DNA of 64,000 nt from NCBI RefSeq assembly GCF_001984825.2, contig NZ_CP043318.1, positions 992,001 through 1,056,000 of the forward strand. Direction: 5' to 3'. The notes beneath the pieces are model-generated. The model saw only the letters and a program-made list of their open reading frames with translations, ran no database searches and was not told the DNA's origin. Both the position numbers and the translations under genes were made by a program. Shown here piece by piece: positions 1-10,791 of the stretch. Numbering within the stretch: position 1 is the stretch's first letter; the number at the start of each line of letters is the position of its first letter. This DNA comes from Enterobacter chengduensis (GTDB lineage Bacteria; Pseudomonadota; Gammaproteobacteria; Enterobacterales; Enterobacteriaceae).

Positions 1-680
<680 letters not shown>

Positions 681-716
681 TAAGGTTTTACCCCTTATTA
701 GTACCGTGTATGAATA

Positions 717-741
717 GGGGCCCATTACCGGCCCCTTTTTT
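717..741 (+). terminator. rpsB-tsf intergenic attenuator hairpin
   Basis: A 6-bp GC stem, GGGGCC (717-722) and GGCCCC (730-735), with a 7-nt loop is followed at once by six T residues. It lies 37 bp after the rpsB stop and 57 bp before tsf. This is a canonical intrinsic terminator. Because tsf has no obvious strong promoter of its own here, it probably acts as a partial terminator that lowers tsf expression relative to rpsB. Confidence 0.85.
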
Positions 742-797
742 CAATTTACACTGTTTGGCCCCCGGCCGGGCAGTTCACATCTCCCGAGGATTTAAGA

Positions 798-1649
798 ATG
801 GCTGAAATTACCGCATCCCTGGTAAAAGAGCTGCGCGAGCGTACTGGCGCAGGCATGATGGATTGCAAAAAAGCGCTGACTGAAGCGAACGGCGACATCG
901 AGCTGGCAATCGAAAACATGCGTAAATCCGGTGCGATCAAAGCAGCTAAAAAAGCAGGCAACGTTGCTGCTGACGGCGTGATCATCACCAAAATCGACGG
1001 CACCTACGGCATCATTCTGGAAGTTAACTGCCAGACTGACTTCGTTGCTAAAGATGGCGGTTTCCAGGCATTTGCGAACAAAGTTCTGGACGCAGCTGTT
1101 GCTGGCAAAATCACCGACGTTGAAGTTCTGAAAGCACAGTTCGAAGAAGAACGTGTTGCGCTGGTTGCTAAAATCGGTGAGAACATCAACATCCGTCGCG
1201 TATCTTCTCTGGAAGGCGACGTTCTGGGCTCTTACCAGCACGGTGCACGTATCGGTGTTCTGGTTGCGGCTAAAGGCGCTGACGAAGAGCTGGTTAAACA
1301 GCTGGCTATGCACATCGCTGCAAGCAAACCAGAATTCGTTAAGCCAGAAGACGTGTCTGCTGAAGTGGTAGAAAAAGAGTACCAGGTTCAGCTGGACATC
1401 GCGATGCAGTCTGGTAAGCCAAAAGAAATCGCAGAGAAAATGGTTGAAGGCCGTATGAAGAAATTCACCGGCGAAGTTTCTCTGACTGGCCAGCCATTCG
1501 TAATGGACCCAAGCAAGTCTGTTGCTCAGCTGCTGAAAGAGCACAACGCTGACGTAACTGGCTTCATCCGCTTCGAAGTGGGCGAAGGCATCGAGAAAGT
1601 TGAGACTGACTTCGCAGCAGAAGTTGCTGCAATGTCCAAGCAGTCTTAA
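798..1649 (+). CDS. tsf: Elongation factor Ts
   Basis: EF-Ts is the guanine nucleotide exchange factor for EF-Tu during translation elongation in the cytoplasm. The product has 283 residues, the same as E. coli. The N-terminal UBA-like domain (about 1-50) includes the family signature [15 protein letters not shown], and the TDFV motif at about 79-82, which inserts into EF-Tu near its Mg site, is present. The ATG is preceded by a purine-rich GAGGA. It is the second gene of the rpsB-tsf operon and ends at a strong terminator. Confidence 0.98.
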   Translation: MAEITASLVKELRERTGAGMMDCKKALTEANGDIELAIENMRKSGAIKAAKKAGNVAADGVIITKIDGTYGIILEVNCQTDFVAKDGGFQAFANKVLDAAVAGKITDVEVLKAQFEEERVALVAKIGENINIRRVSSLEGDVLGSYQHGARIGVLVAAKGADEELVKQLAMHIAASKPEFVKPEDVSAEVVEKEYQVQLDIAMQSGKPKEIAEKMVEGRMKKFTGEVSLTGQPFVMDPSKSVAQLLKEHNADVTGFIRFEVGEGIEKVETDFAAEVAAMSKQS

Positions 1650-1662
1650 TGATTGAAAAGGA

Positions 1663-1686
1663 GCCGCCTGAGGGCGGCTTCTTTTT
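1663..1686 (+). terminator. tsf intrinsic terminator
   Basis: GCCGCC (1663-1668) pairs with GGCGGC (1673-1678) around a TGAG loop and is followed by TTCTTTTT. It starts 14 bp after the tsf stop codon and closes the rpsB-tsf operon. Confidence 0.9.
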
Positions 1687-1799
1687 GTCACCCGTCACAG
1701 GAAATCAGACAGGCTCCAGTATCGCTGTGCTGATTTGCGGCATATCATGTCGCCAGAATTAACCCCCATCTTAATCGTTGACAGTCTCAGGAAAGAAAC

Positions 1800-2525
1800 A
1801 TGGCTACCAATGCAAAACCCGTGTACAAACGCATTCTGCTTAAGCTGAGTGGCGAAGCGCTGCAGGGATCGGAAGGCTTCGGTATTGACGCAAGCATCCT
1901 TGATCGCATGGCACAGGAAATCAAAGAACTGGTCGAACTGGGTATCCAGGTTGGCGTGGTTATTGGCGGTGGCAACCTTTTCCGTGGTGCTGGTCTGGCG
2001 AAAGCGGGGATGAACCGCGTTGTGGGCGACCACATGGGTATGCTGGCAACCGTCATGAATGGCCTGGCAATGCGTGATGCGCTGCATCGCGCCTATGTGA
2101 ACGCCCGCCTGATGTCCGCGATCCCCCTGAATGGCGTTTGCGATAATTACAGCTGGGCAGAAGCCATCAGCCTGCTGCGCAACAACCGCGTGGTGATCCT
2201 CTCCGCCGGTACGGGCAACCCGTTCTTTACGACCGATTCCGCTGCCTGCCTGCGCGGTATCGAGATCGAAGCCGATGTGGTCCTGAAAGCGACCAAAGTA
2301 GACGGCGTGTTTACTGCCGATCCGGCAAAAGATCCGTCTGCCACCATGTACGATCAGCTGAGCTACAGCGAAGTGCTGGATAAAGAGCTGAAAGTGATGG
2401 ATCTTGCCGCCTTCACGCTGGCTCGCGACCACAAACTGCCGATCCGTGTCTTCAATATGAACAAGCCTGGCGCACTGCGTCGCGTGGTCATGGGCGAAAA
2501 AGAAGGCACTTTGATCACGGAATAA
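1800..2525 (+). CDS. pyrH: Uridylate kinase
   Basis: UMP kinase phosphorylates UMP to UDP with ATP, an essential step of pyrimidine nucleotide synthesis. It is a homohexamer of the amino acid kinase fold, activated by GTP and inhibited by UTP. The 241-residue product is colinear with E. coli PyrH: KLSGEAL near the N-terminus, the glycine-rich [11 protein letters not shown] loop around 58-68, and the [12 protein letters not shown] nucleotide-binding segment. The ATG follows AGGAAAGAAAC. The gene lies between the tsf terminator and frr. Confidence 0.98.
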   Translation: MATNAKPVYKRILLKLSGEALQGSEGFGIDASILDRMAQEIKELVELGIQVGVVIGGGNLFRGAGLAKAGMNRVVGDHMGMLATVMNGLAMRDALHRAYVNARLMSAIPLNGVCDNYSWAEAISLLRNNRVVILSAGTGNPFFTTDSAACLRGIEIEADVVLKATKVDGVFTADPAKDPSATMYDQLSYSEVLDKELKVMDLAAFTLARDHKLPIRVFNMNKPGALRRVVMGEKEGTLITE

Positions 2526-2546
2526 TTTCCGTTGACGATAAATACA

Positions 2547-2583
2547 GGTAAGATTCCGCTTTATTTTGTAGTGGTATCTTACC
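2547..2583 (+). terminator. Inverted repeat after pyrH, possible weak terminator
   Basis: GGTAAGAT (2547-2554) pairs perfectly with ATCTTACC (2576-2583) around an AT-rich 21-nt loop. No T-run follows, so intrinsic termination would be weak. It may be an mRNA-stabilising or processing hairpin at the 3' end of the pyrH transcript. Confidence 0.4.
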
Positions 2584-2692
2584 CGGGCGCGCCTTTGGCG
2601 TTGTCATGAATTAAACGCGACTATACTTAGCACACCTGTAGCGCTGTGCTGGCGGATAGTCTGCCTGAGACAAGTTTTCAAGGATTCGTAAC

Positions 2693-3250
2693 GTGATTAA
2701 CGACATCAGAAAAGATGCTGAAGTACGCATGGAAAAATGCGTAGAAGCGTTCAAAACCCAAATCAGCAAAATCCGTACCGGCCGTGCTTCCCCAAGCCTG
2801 CTGGATGGCATCATCGTAGAATACTACGGCACGCCAACCCCGCTGCGTCAGCTGGCGAGCGTCACGGTAGAAGATACCCGTACGCTGAAAATCAACGTGT
2901 TCGATCGCTCTATGAGCCCGGCCGTTGAGAAAGCGATCATGGCCTCTGACCTCGGCCTGAACCCAAGCTCTGCGGGTTCTGATATCCGCGTTCCGCTGCC
3001 TCCGCTGACGGAAGAGCGTCGTAAAGATCTGATCAAAGTGGTGCGTGGCGAAGCTGAGCAGGGTCGTGTATCCGTGCGTAACGTTCGTCGCGACGCGAAC
3101 GATAAAGTAAAAGCGCTGCTGAAAGAAAAAGAGATCAGTGAAGATGACGATCGTCGTTCTCAGGACGACATTCAGAAAATGACCGACGCGGCCATCAAGA
3201 AAATTGATGCGGCGCTGGCAGACAAAGAAGCGGAACTGATGCAGTTCTGA
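2693..3250 (+). CDS. frr: Ribosome recycling factor
   Basis: RRF splits the post-termination ribosome together with EF-G, allowing another round of translation. The product has 185 residues and is colinear with E. coli Frr: a three-helix bundle formed by the N- and C-terminal thirds, with the small beta domain (about 30-105) containing [14 protein letters not shown]. The start codon is GTG, preceded by AAGGA. A separate promoter is plausible in the 167-bp gap after pyrH, where TATACT lies at 2622-2627. Confidence 0.98.
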   Translation: MINDIRKDAEVRMEKCVEAFKTQISKIRTGRASPSLLDGIIVEYYGTPTPLRQLASVTVEDTRTLKINVFDRSMSPAVEKAIMASDLGLNPSSAGSDIRVPLPPLTEERRKDLIKVVRGEAEQGRVSVRNVRRDANDKVKALLKEKEISEDDDRRSQDDIQKMTDAAIKKIDAALADKEAELMQF

Positions 3251-3268
3251 TTTCTGTCGTACACTGAT

Positions 3269-3317
3269 AAACGCCGTTCAGAGGGACTTCGGGTCTTGCT
3301 GGCGGCGTTTTGCTTTT
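3269..3317 (+). terminator. frr terminator
   Basis: AAACGCCG (3269-3276) pairs with CGGCGTTT (3303-3310), and the 26-nt loop itself contains a small GAC/GTC-type hairpin. The stem is followed by TGCTTTT. It begins 19 bp after the frr stop and separates frr from dxr. Confidence 0.7.
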
Positions 3318-3343
3318 ATCTGGTCTAACTTTTCGGGCATCTC

Positions 3344-4543
3344 ATGAAGCATTTAACACTCCTCGGCTCAACCGGCTCTATTGGTTGCAGCACTCTCGAC
3401 GTTGTTCGCCATAATCCTGAACTTTACACCGTGACTGCGCTGGTGGCCGGTAAGAATGTGCAGCGGATGGTCGAGCAGTGCCTGGAGTTTGCGCCCCGCT
3501 ATGCGGTGATGGATGACGAAGAGAGCGCGCGCCTGCTGAAAGCTCAGCTGCTTGAGAAGGGCAGCCGAACCGAGGTGCTGAGTGGCCAACAGGCAGCCTG
3601 CGAGATGGCGGCTCTGGATGAGGTGGATCAGGTGATGGCGGCTATCGTCGGGGCGGCAGGATTATTGCCGACGCTTGCCGCGATTGATGCCGGTAAGGAT
3701 GTTCTGCTGGCCAATAAAGAGTCGCTGGTCACCTGTGGACGCCTGTTTATGGATGCGGTGAAGCAGCGCGGTGCGCGTCTTTTGCCGGTCGATAGCGAAC
3801 ACAACGCGATTTTTCAGAGTTTACCGCAACCTTTTCAGCAAAACCTGGGGTACGCTGACCTGGAGCAGAATGGCGTAGTGTCGATTCTGCTTACCGGGTC
3901 TGGTGGCCCGTTCCGTGAAACGCCACTGTCTGAACTGCGCGCCATGACGCCGGATCGGGCGTGCCGTCATCCGAACTGGTCGATGGGGCGTAAAATCTCC
4001 GTGGATTCAGCCACCATGATGAACAAAGGTCTGGAATACATTGAAGCGCGCTGGCTGTTTAATGCTTCAGCGAAACAGATGGAAGTACTGATTCACCCGC
4101 AATCGGTGATTCACTCGATGGTGCGTTATCAGGATGGCAGCGTGCTGGCACAGCTGGGCGAGCCGGACATGCGTACGCCGATTGCCCATTCCATGGCGTG
4201 GCCAAATCGAGTGAAATCCGGCGTGAAGCCGCTCGATTTCTGCAAGCTAAGTTCCCTGACGTTCAGTGAACCAGACTATGACCGCTACCCTTGTCTGAAG
4301 CTTGCGATAAGTGCCTTTGACCAGGGGCAGGCGGCGACAACGGCACTGAATGCTGCCAATGAAATTACCGTTGACGCATTTCTGAATCAGCAAATTCGTT
4401 TTACCGATATCGCGGCGTTAAATTTATCGGTACTGGAGATGATGGATTTGCGCGAACCACAAAGCGTGGAAGAGGTGCTGGCGGTGGATGCAGCTGCGCG
4501 TAATATTGCGCGCCAACAGGTGACACGTCTCGCAAGCTGGTGA
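3344..4543 (+). CDS. dxr: 1-deoxy-D-xylulose 5-phosphate reductoisomerase
   Basis: DXR rearranges and reduces 1-deoxy-D-xylulose 5-phosphate to 2-C-methyl-D-erythritol 4-phosphate using NADPH and Mg2+ or Mn2+, the committed step of the MEP isoprenoid pathway and the target of fosmidomycin. The 399-residue product (398 in E. coli) has the NADPH loop GSTGSIG at 8-14, the metal-binding DSEHNAIF near 151-158, and the flexible active-site loop with [19 protein letters not shown]. The start is the ATG just upstream of [10 protein letters not shown]. ispU, a later step of polyprenyl synthesis, follows. Confidence 0.97.
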   Translation: MKHLTLLGSTGSIGCSTLDVVRHNPELYTVTALVAGKNVQRMVEQCLEFAPRYAVMDDEESARLLKAQLLEKGSRTEVLSGQQAACEMAALDEVDQVMAAIVGAAGLLPTLAAIDAGKDVLLANKESLVTCGRLFMDAVKQRGARLLPVDSEHNAIFQSLPQPFQQNLGYADLEQNGVVSILLTGSGGPFRETPLSELRAMTPDRACRHPNWSMGRKISVDSATMMNKGLEYIEARWLFNASAKQMEVLIHPQSVIHSMVRYQDGSVLAQLGEPDMRTPIAHSMAWPNRVKSGVKPLDFCKLSSLTFSEPDYDRYPCLKLAISAFDQGQAATTALNAANEITVDAFLNQQIRFTDIAALNLSVLEMMDLREPQSVEEVLAVDAAARNIARQQVTRLASW

Positions 4544-4570
4544 TAAAGCAAGCACTAGTCGTCGTGCTAT

Positions 4571-4599
4571 TTGTTAGCGTTGGGCTTCAGTGATATAGT
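4571..4599 (+). promoter_or_regulatory. Sigma-70 promoter in the dxr-ispU gap
   Basis: TTGTTA (4571-4576) and TATAGT (4594-4599) are separated by 17 bp, a good sigma-70 arrangement. Transcription would start near 4606. It lies 28 bp after the dxr stop and drives either ispU-cdsA-rseP-bamA or a short RNA ending at the terminator at 4643-4667. Confidence 0.6.
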
Positions 4600-4605
4600 C
4601 TGCGC

Positions 4606-4668
4606 CACCTGATCGCAGGTATTTGACTTAGTGTGGTCAGGTGAGCCGTGGTTTGACACGGCTTTTTT
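4606..4668 (+). ncRNA. Candidate short structured RNA or attenuated ispU leader
   Basis: The segment between the predicted start site and the T-run would be a transcript of about 63 nt. CACCTGA (4606-4612) can pair with TCAGGTG (4637-4643), and this overlaps the base of the terminator stem. A competing small hairpin, ACCTG/CAGGT, lies at 4607-4620. There is no credible ORF inside. Whether this is a stable small RNA or merely a regulated leader is inference from structure alone. Confidence 0.4.
4643..4668 (+). terminator. Strong intrinsic terminator upstream of ispU
   Basis: AGCCGTG (4644-4650) pairs with CACGGCT (4657-4663) around a 6-nt loop and runs straight into TTTTTT. It stands 62 bp before the ispU ATG and downstream of a good promoter, so it must be bypassed or act as an attenuator for ispU, unless ispU has a further promoter at 4670-4720. 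Confidence 0.8.
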
Positions 4669-4729
4669 ATGTATAGGCTTCAGTATTCCTGAGTACCGTT
4701 AAATCCTTTTCAGGGACAAAAAACGCGTT

Positions 4730-5488
4730 ATGTTGTCTGCGAATCAACCAATAAGCGAAAATTTGCCAGCTCATGGCTGTCGTCATGTAGCAATCATTAT
4801 GGATGGCAATGGCCGCTGGGCGAAAAGACAAGGGAAGATACGAGCCTTTGGGCATAAAGCGGGGGCGAAATCCGTTCGCCGCGCCGTTTCTTTTGCCGCC
4901 AACAACGGCATTGATGCGTTAACGCTCTATGCTTTTAGCAGTGAAAACTGGAATCGACCGCTGCAGGAAGTGACAGCGTTGATGGAGCTGTTTGTGTGGG
5001 CGCTAGATAGCGAAGTAAAAAGCCTGCACCGCCACAACGTCCGCCTGCGCATCATTGGCGATACCAGTCGTTTTAACTCACGTTTGCAGGAACGGATTCG
5101 TAAAGCAGAGGCGCTGACGGAAAATAATACCGGTCTGACGCTGAATATCGCGGCGAATTACGGTGGACGCTGGGATATTATCCAGGGCGTTCGGCATCTG
5201 GCCGAACAGGTTCAGGAAGGGCTGTTGAGACCCGACCAAATTGATGAAGAGGCGCTGAGCAAGCAAATCTGCATGAATGAACAGGCGCCTGTGGATTTGG
5301 TAATTAGGACAGGGGGGGAGCATCGCATAAGTAACTTTTTGATATGGCAAATTGCCTATGCCGAACTTTACTTTACGGATGTTCTTTGGCCCGATTTTGA
5401 TGAACAAGACTTTGAAGGTGCGCTGCATGCCTTTGCCAATCGAGAGCGTCGTTTCGGCGGCACCGAGCCTGGTGGCGACAAAGCCTGA
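4730..5488 (+). CDS. ispU: Undecaprenyl pyrophosphate synthase
   Basis: This cis-prenyltransferase (also called UppS) condenses eight isopentenyl diphosphates onto farnesyl diphosphate to make the C55 lipid carrier for peptidoglycan, O-antigen and other wall polymers. The 252-residue product (253 in E. coli) has the IMDGNGRWAK signature, with catalytic Asp25 corresponding to E. coli Asp26. It also has SSENWNRP and the C-terminal RTGGEHRISNFLIWQ motif. It begins the block ispU-cdsA-rseP-bamA-skp-lpxD, with only 12 bp to cdsA. Confidence 0.97.
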   Translation: MLSANQPISENLPAHGCRHVAIIMDGNGRWAKRQGKIRAFGHKAGAKSVRRAVSFAANNGIDALTLYAFSSENWNRPLQEVTALMELFVWALDSEVKSLHRHNVRLRIIGDTSRFNSRLQERIRKAEALTENNTGLTLNIAANYGGRWDIIQGVRHLAEQVQEGLLRPDQIDEEALSKQICMNEQAPVDLVIRTGGEHRISNFLIWQIAYAELYFTDVLWPDFDEQDFEGALHAFANRERRFGGTEPGGDKA

Positions 5489-5500
5489 TGGGGGTAGCTT

Positions 5501-6358
5501 TTGCTGAAGTATCGCCTGATTTCCGCTTTTGTATTAATACCCATTGTCATTGCGGCGCTGTTTTTACTGCCCCCGGTGGGATTCGCGATTGTCACGCTGG
5601 TGGTGTGCATGCTCGCCGCGTGGGAATGGGGACAGTTTAGCGGCTTTACCTCGCGCTCTCAGCGAGTATGGCTTGCGGTACTTTGTGGCTTTATCCTGGC
5701 CATAATGCTGTTTACGCTGCCTGAATATCATCATGATATTCATCAGCCGCTGGTCGCCGGTTCCTTGTGGATATCGCTGGCCTGGTGGGTGGCGGCGCTG
5801 TTTCTGGTTCTTTTTTATCCAGGCTCAGCGGCTTTATGGCGTCATTCAAAAGTGCTGCGACTGATTTTCGGTTTGCTCACCATAATTCCTTTTTTCTGGG
5901 GTATGGTTGCGCTGCGCGCCTGGCACTACGATGAAAACCACTACAGCGGTGCGATCTGGCTGCTTTATGTGATGATTCTGGTCTGGGGGGCTGACTCCGG
6001 GGCCTATATGTTTGGTAAACTGTTCGGCAAACATAAGCTGGCGCCGAAGGTTTCTCCGGGCAAAACCTGGCAAGGATTCATCGGCGGCCTGTTTACGGCA
6101 GCGATCATCTCCTGGGGCTACGGCGTCTGGGCGAATCTTGAAGTGGCACCGTCAATACTGCTGGTGTGCTCGATTTTTGCTGCGCTTGCCTCCGTGCTCG
6201 GTGATTTAACCGAAAGTATGTTTAAGCGTGAAGCAGGGATAAAGGACAGCGGACACCTGATTCCAGGGCATGGCGGCATACTGGATCGCATTGATAGCCT
6301 GACAGCGGCTGTTCCCGTGTTTGCGTGTTTGCTTTTACTGGTATTCGGGACGATTTAA
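5501..6358 (+). CDS. cdsA: Phosphatidate cytidylyltransferase (CDP-diglyceride synthase)
   Basis: CdsA makes CDP-diacylglycerol from phosphatidic acid and CTP in the inner membrane, the branch-point precursor of phosphatidylethanolamine, phosphatidylglycerol and cardiolipin. The 285-residue product equals the E. coli length. It is a polytopic membrane protein with about eight hydrophobic segments. The family signature near the C-terminus (SMFKRE, then [18 protein letters not shown]) is intact. The start is a TTG at 5501 that aligns with the E. coli start MLKYRLIS. It lies between ispU and rseP, 11 bp before the latter. Confidence 0.97.
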   Translation: MLKYRLISAFVLIPIVIAALFLLPPVGFAIVTLVVCMLAAWEWGQFSGFTSRSQRVWLAVLCGFILAIMLFTLPEYHHDIHQPLVAGSLWISLAWWVAALFLVLFYPGSAALWRHSKVLRLIFGLLTIIPFFWGMVALRAWHYDENHYSGAIWLLYVMILVWGADSGAYMFGKLFGKHKLAPKVSPGKTWQGFIGGLFTAAIISWGYGVWANLEVAPSILLVCSIFAALASVLGDLTESMFKREAGIKDSGHLIPGHGGILDRIDSLTAAVPVFACLLLLVFGTI

Positions 6359-6369
6359 CGGAAGGTTTT

Positions 6370-7722
6370 ATGCTGAGCATTCTCTGGAATCTGGCGGCGT
6401 TCATTGTTGCACTGGGTGTACTGATTACCGTGCATGAATTTGGCCATTTCTGGGTTGCTCGCCGCTGTGGCGTGCGCGTAGAGCGGTTTTCCATCGGTTT
6501 TGGTAAATCACTCTGGACGCGCACCGACCGTCACGGCACGGAATTTGTCATCGCCCTTATCCCGCTGGGCGGCTACGTCAAAATGCTCGACGAACGCGTC
6601 GAGCCCGTCGCGCCAGAGCTGCGACACAGCGCATTCAACAATAAAACCGTTGGACAACGCGCTGCCATCATTGCTGCCGGACCGGTAGCCAACTTCATCT
6701 TTGCGATTTTCGCTTACTGGCTGGTGTTTATCATCGGCGTCCCTGGCGTGCGCCCGGTGGTGGGTGAAATTGCGCCCAACTCCATCGCGGCGAGTGCGCA
6801 AATTACATCTGGGATGGAACTTAAAGCGATTGATGGCATCGAAACCCCTGATTGGGATGCCGTTCGACTGCAGCTGGTAGCCAAAATCGGCGATCCGCAG
6901 ACCACCATCAGCGTATCGCCGTTTGGTTCAGATGCGCGTCAGGACAAAGTCCTTGATTTACGTCACTGGCGCTTCGAACCAGACAAAGAGGATCCCGTCG
7001 CTGCGCTGGGCATTCGTCCACGCGGCCCGCAAATCGAGCCGGTATTAGCCGAAGTCCAGGCCAATTCGGCGGCGAGCAAAGCGGGTTTGCAAGCGGGCGA
7101 CAGGATCGTTAAAGTCGATGGTCAACCATTAACAGAGTGGATGACCTTTGTTACTCTGGTGCGCGATAATCCGGGAACGTCTCTCGCGCTGGAAGTTGAA
7201 AGGCAAGGCAGTCCGCTTTCGCTGACGCTGATCCCGGATACGAAGTCGGTCGGCAAAAAGGCAGAAGGGTTTGCAGGCGTGGTGCCAAAAGTGATCCCGC
7301 TGCCAGACGAGTACAAGACAATACGCCAGTATGGGCCGTTCAGCGCCATCCTTGAAGCCACGGATAAAACATGGCAACTGATGAAGCTGACGGTCAACAT
7401 GTTGGGGAAATTGATAACCGGTGATGTGAAACTGAACAACCTCAGTGGGCCAATTTCGATTGCTCAGGGGGCTGGGATGTCAGCGGAATTCGGGGCGATT
7501 TACTATCTCATGTTCCTCGCGCTCATTAGCGTGAACCTTGGGATAATCAACCTGTTTCCGCTTCCCGTTTTAGACGGGGGTCATCTGCTGTTTTTAGCGA
7601 TTGAAAAGCTAAAAGGCGGACCGGTATCCGAGCGAGTTCAAGACTTTAGTTATCGCATTGGCTCGATTTTGCTGGTGCTGTTAATGGGGCTTGCACTTTT
7701 CAATGATTTCTCTCGGTTGTAA
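6370..7722 (+). CDS. rseP: RseP site-2 intramembrane zinc protease
   Basis: RseP cleaves the anti-sigma factor RseA inside the membrane after DegS has cut it, releasing sigma E. It also clears remnant signal peptides. The 450-residue product matches E. coli length when started at the ATG at 6370 (MLSILWNL); an upstream in-frame ATG at 6325 overlaps cdsA and is rejected. The zinc motif HEFGH lies at 22-26 in the first membrane segment, two PDZ domains occupy the periplasmic centre (about 115-310), and LPVLDGGH carries the third zinc ligand near 402. Confidence 0.97.
   Translation: MLSILWNLAAFIVALGVLITVHEFGHFWVARRCGVRVERFSIGFGKSLWTRTDRHGTEFVIALIPLGGYVKMLDERVEPVAPELRHSAFNNKTVGQRAAIIAAGPVANFIFAIFAYWLVFIIGVPGVRPVVGEIAPNSIAASAQITSGMELKAIDGIETPDWDAVRLQLVAKIGDPQTTISVSPFGSDARQDKVLDLRHWRFEPDKEDPVAALGIRPRGPQIEPVLAEVQANSAASKAGLQAGDRIVKVDGQPLTEWMTFVTLVRDNPGTSLALEVERQGSPLSLTLIPDTKSVGKKAEGFAGVVPKVIPLPDEYKTIRQYGPFSAILEATDKTWQLMKLTVNMLGKLITGDVKLNNLSGPISIAQGAGMSAEFGAIYYLMFLALISVNLGIINLFPLPVLDGGHLLFLAIEKLKGGPVSERVQDFSYRIGSILLVLLMGLALFNDFSRL
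6816..6844 (+). promoter_or_regulatory. Possible sigma-E promoter inside rseP
   Basis: GGAACTT (6816-6822) matches the sigma-E -35 element, and TCGAAA (6839-6844) follows after 16 bp as a fair -10. It points toward bamA-skp, genes known to be induced by sigma E in E. coli. It sits within codons of rseP, so the match could be chance. Confidence 0.3.
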
Positions 7723-7753
7723 GAGAGTTAGTTAGGAAGAACGCATAATAACG

Positions 7754-10171
7754 ATGGCGATGAAAAAGTTGCTCATAGCGTCGCTGCTGTTTAGCAGCGC
7801 CACCGTATACGGTGCTGACGGGTTCGTAGTGAAAGACATTCATTTCGAAGGCCTTCAGCGTGTCGCCGTTGGTGCGGCCCTCCTCAGTATGCCTGTGCGC
7901 CCCGGCGATACGGTTAATGATGATGATATCAGTAACACCATCCGTGCTCTGTTTGCCACCGGCAACTTCGAGGATGTCCGCGTCCTGCGCGATGGTGATA
8001 CGCTGCTGGTACAGGTAAAAGAACGTCCAACGATCGCCAGTATCACTTTCTCCGGCAACAAGTCGGTGAAAGATGACATGCTCAAGCAAAACCTTGAAGC
8101 ATCCGGTGTTCGTGTGGGGGAGTCTCTGGACCGCACAACCCTTTCAGACATTGAAAAAGGTCTGGAAGACTTCTACTACAGCGTCGGTAAATACAGCGCC
8201 AGCGTGAAAGCGGTTGTTACTCCGCTGCCACGTAACCGTGTTGATCTGAAGCTGGTCTTCCAGGAAGGTGTTTCCGCGAAGATCCAGCAGATCAACATTG
8301 TGGGCAACCACGCGTTCAGCACCGACGAACTGATTTCCACCTTCCAGCTGCGCGATGAAGTGCCGTGGTGGAACGTGGTAGGCGATCGCAAATACCAGAA
8401 ACAGAAACTGGCGGGCGACCTGGAAACCCTGCGCAGCTACTATCTGGATCGTGGTTACGCGCGTTTCAATATCGACTCGACTCAGGTGAGTCTGACGCCG
8501 GACAAGAAAGGCATCTACATTACGATCAACATCACTGAAGGCGATCAGTACAAGCTTTCGGGTGTTGAGGTAAGTGGTAACCTGGCCGGGCACTCTGCGG
8601 AAATCGAATCGCTGACCAAAATTCAGCCAGGCGATCTCTATAGCGGTTCCAAGGTCACCAAAATGGAAGACAGCATTAAGAAGCTGCTCGGCCGCTATGG
8701 TTATGCCTACCCGCGCGTACAGACTCAGCCGGAAATCAATGACGCGGATAAAACCGTTAAGCTGCACGTGAATGTTGACGCGGGTAACCGTTTCTACGTG
8801 CGTAAGATCCGCTTCGTCGGTAACGACACCTCCAAAGACTCCGTTCTGCGTCGCGAAATGCGTCAGATGGAAGGCGCATGGTTAGGTAGCGATCTCGTTG
8901 ATCAGGGTAAAGAGCGTCTGAACCGTCTGGGCTATTTTGAAACGGTGGACACCGACACCCAGCGCGTACCGGGCAGCCCGGATCAGGTTGATGTCGTTTA
9001 TAAAGTGAAAGAGCGTAACACCGGTAGCTTCAACTTCGGTGTGGGCTACGGTACCGAAAGCGGCGTCAGCTTCCAGGTCGGCGTGCAGCAGGATAACTGG
9101 CTGGGTACGGGTTACTCTGTTGGTATCAACGGTACCAAAAACGACTACCAGACCTACTCTGAGTTCTCTGTAACGAACCCATACTTCACCGTTGACGGTG
9201 TGAGTCTGGGCGGTCGTATCTTCTATAACGACTTTAAAGCAGACGATGCGGATCTGTCCTCGTACACCAACAAGAGTTACGGTGTGGACGGTACGCTTGG
9301 CTTCCCGATCAACGAATACAACACCCTGCGTGCGGGCTTAGGTTACGTGCATAACGACCTGTCCAATATGCAACCGCAGGTGGCGATGTGGCGTTATCTG
9401 GACTCGATTGGTCAGTCAACCAGCAAAGATGGCCATGATAATGGCTTCGCGGCGGATGACTTCACCTTCAACTACGGCTGGACCTATAACCGTCTCGACC
9501 GTGGCTACTTCCCAACGGAAGGTTCTCGCGTCAACCTGAACGGTAAAGTCACCGTCCCGGGCTCCGATAACGAGTTCTATAAGGTGACGCTGGATACTGC
9601 GTCCTACTTCCCGATCGACGACGATCATAAGTGGGTGGTTCTGGGTCGTACCCGCTGGGGCTATGGTGATGGTTTAGGCGGCAAAGAACTGCCGTTCTAT
9701 GAAAACTTCTATGCCGGTGGTTCCAGTACCGTTCGTGGCTTCCAGTCCAACAACATTGGTCCGAAAGCAGTCTATTACGGCGGTAACGATAAGGATAACT
9801 GTAATAAATCCTCGTCTTCTGAGGTTTGTAGCTCCAATGACGCGGTGGGCGGTAACGCCATGGCCGTTGCGAGCCTGGAGTTCATTACCCCAACGCCGTT
9901 TATCAGCGATAAATACGCGAACTCCGTCCGTACGTCCTTCTTCTGGGATGCCGGTACGGTGTGGGATACTAACTGGCAGAATACGGCCCAGATGCGCGCA
10001 GAAGGCATTCCTGACTACAGCGATCCGAGCAATATTCGCATGTCTGCCGGTATCGCATTACAATGGATGTCACCGCTGGGGCCGTTGGTCTTCTCTTACG
10101 CCCAGCCGTTTAAGAAATATGATGGAGATAAGTCGGAGCAATTCCAGTTTAACATTGGTAAAACCTGGTAA
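7754..10171 (+). CDS. bamA: Outer membrane protein assembly factor BamA
   Basis: BamA is the essential Omp85-family core of the BAM complex, which folds and inserts beta-barrel proteins into the outer membrane. The 805-residue product (810 in E. coli) has a signal peptide ending at about residue 20 (VYGA), five POTRA domains to about residue 420, and a 16-strand barrel. The L6 motif VRGF is present in [11 protein letters not shown], and the protein ends in the outer-membrane signal Trp. The surface loop after VRGF is divergent and keeps two Cys. The start MAMKKLLIA equals that of E. coli. Confidence 0.98.
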   Translation: MAMKKLLIASLLFSSATVYGADGFVVKDIHFEGLQRVAVGAALLSMPVRPGDTVNDDDISNTIRALFATGNFEDVRVLRDGDTLLVQVKERPTIASITFSGNKSVKDDMLKQNLEASGVRVGESLDRTTLSDIEKGLEDFYYSVGKYSASVKAVVTPLPRNRVDLKLVFQEGVSAKIQQINIVGNHAFSTDELISTFQLRDEVPWWNVVGDRKYQKQKLAGDLETLRSYYLDRGYARFNIDSTQVSLTPDKKGIYITINITEGDQYKLSGVEVSGNLAGHSAEIESLTKIQPGDLYSGSKVTKMEDSIKKLLGRYGYAYPRVQTQPEINDADKTVKLHVNVDAGNRFYVRKIRFVGNDTSKDSVLRREMRQMEGAWLGSDLVDQGKERLNRLGYFETVDTDTQRVPGSPDQVDVVYKVKERNTGSFNFGVGYGTESGVSFQVGVQQDNWLGTGYSVGINGTKNDYQTYSEFSVTNPYFTVDGVSLGGRIFYNDFKADDADLSSYTNKSYGVDGTLGFPINEYNTLRAGLGYVHNDLSNMQPQVAMWRYLDSIGQSTSKDGHDNGFAADDFTFNYGWTYNRLDRGYFPTEGSRVNLNGKVTVPGSDNEFYKVTLDTASYFPIDDDHKWVVLGRTRWGYGDGLGGKELPFYENFYAGGSSTVRGFQSNNIGPKAVYYGGNDKDNCNKSSSSEVCSSNDAVGGNAMAVASLEFITPTPFISDKYANSVRTSFFWDAGTVWDTNWQNTAQMRAEGIPDYSDPSNIRMSAGIALQWMSPLGPLVFSYAQPFKKYDGDKSEQFQFNIGKTW

Positions 10172-10293
10172 TAATCCGCAGCAAAGGAATGCGTTGGCAG
10201 TGTAGCGCTGACAACTGGCGATCGGTAACATGGTCGCCTTGCCACGCAAAGAACGGTACCTTCTGGTGCCAATGGGATGGTAAGGAGTTAATT

Positions 10294-10788
10294 GTGAAAA
10301 AGTGGTTATTAGCTGCAGGTCTCGGTTTAGCGATGGCAACTTCTGCTCAGGCAGCAGACAAAATTGCAATCGTCAACATGGGTAATTTGTTCCAGCAGGT
10401 TGCACAGAAAACAGGTGTTTCTGCGACGCTGGAAAACGAATTCAAAGGCCGTGCAAGCGAACTGCAGGGTATGGAAAACGATCTTCAGTCCAAAATGCAG
10501 CGTCTGCAGCGTGATGGTTCTACCATGAAAGCGAGCGACCGCAGCAAGCTGGAAAAAGACGTAATGGCTCAGCGCCAGACGTTCTCCCAGAAAGCGCAGG
10601 CTTTCGAGCAGGATCGTCAGCGTCGTTCTAACGAAGAGCGCGGCAAGCTGGTGACTCGTATTCAGACCGCTGTTAAAGCAGTGGCTGCCGATCAGAGCAT
10701 CGATCTGGTTGTAGATGCGAACGCCGTTGCTTATAACAGCAAAGATGTTAAAGACATCACTGCTGATGTTCTGAAACAGGTTAAATAA
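10294..10788 (+). CDS. skp: Periplasmic chaperone Skp
   Basis: Skp is a jellyfish-shaped trimeric chaperone that holds unfolded outer membrane proteins in the periplasm on their way to BAM. The GTG at 10294, with TAAGGAG eight bases upstream, gives a typical signal peptide ([19 protein letters not shown]) and a product of 164 residues. The E. coli protein has 161, and the extra residues fall in the coiled-coil arm near [13 protein letters not shown]. The longer frame starting at 10189 is not supported. bamA precedes it and lpxD starts 3 bp after its stop. Confidence 0.97.
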   Translation: MKKWLLAAGLGLAMATSAQAADKIAIVNMGNLFQQVAQKTGVSATLENEFKGRASELQGMENDLQSKMQRLQRDGSTMKASDRSKLEKDVMAQRQTFSQKAQAFEQDRQRRSNEERGKLVTRIQTAVKAVAADQSIDLVVDANAVAYNSKDVKDITADVLKQVK

Positions 10789-10791
10789 GTA

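Noticed and set aside
6325..6369. Upstream start extending rseP into cdsA
   Set aside because: The 15 extra residues are absent from the family, and the ATG at 6370 gives the 450-residue E. coli length.
10189..10293. Upstream start extending skp
   Set aside because: It would bury the signal peptide behind 35 residues; GTG 10294 has an ideal TAAGGAG.
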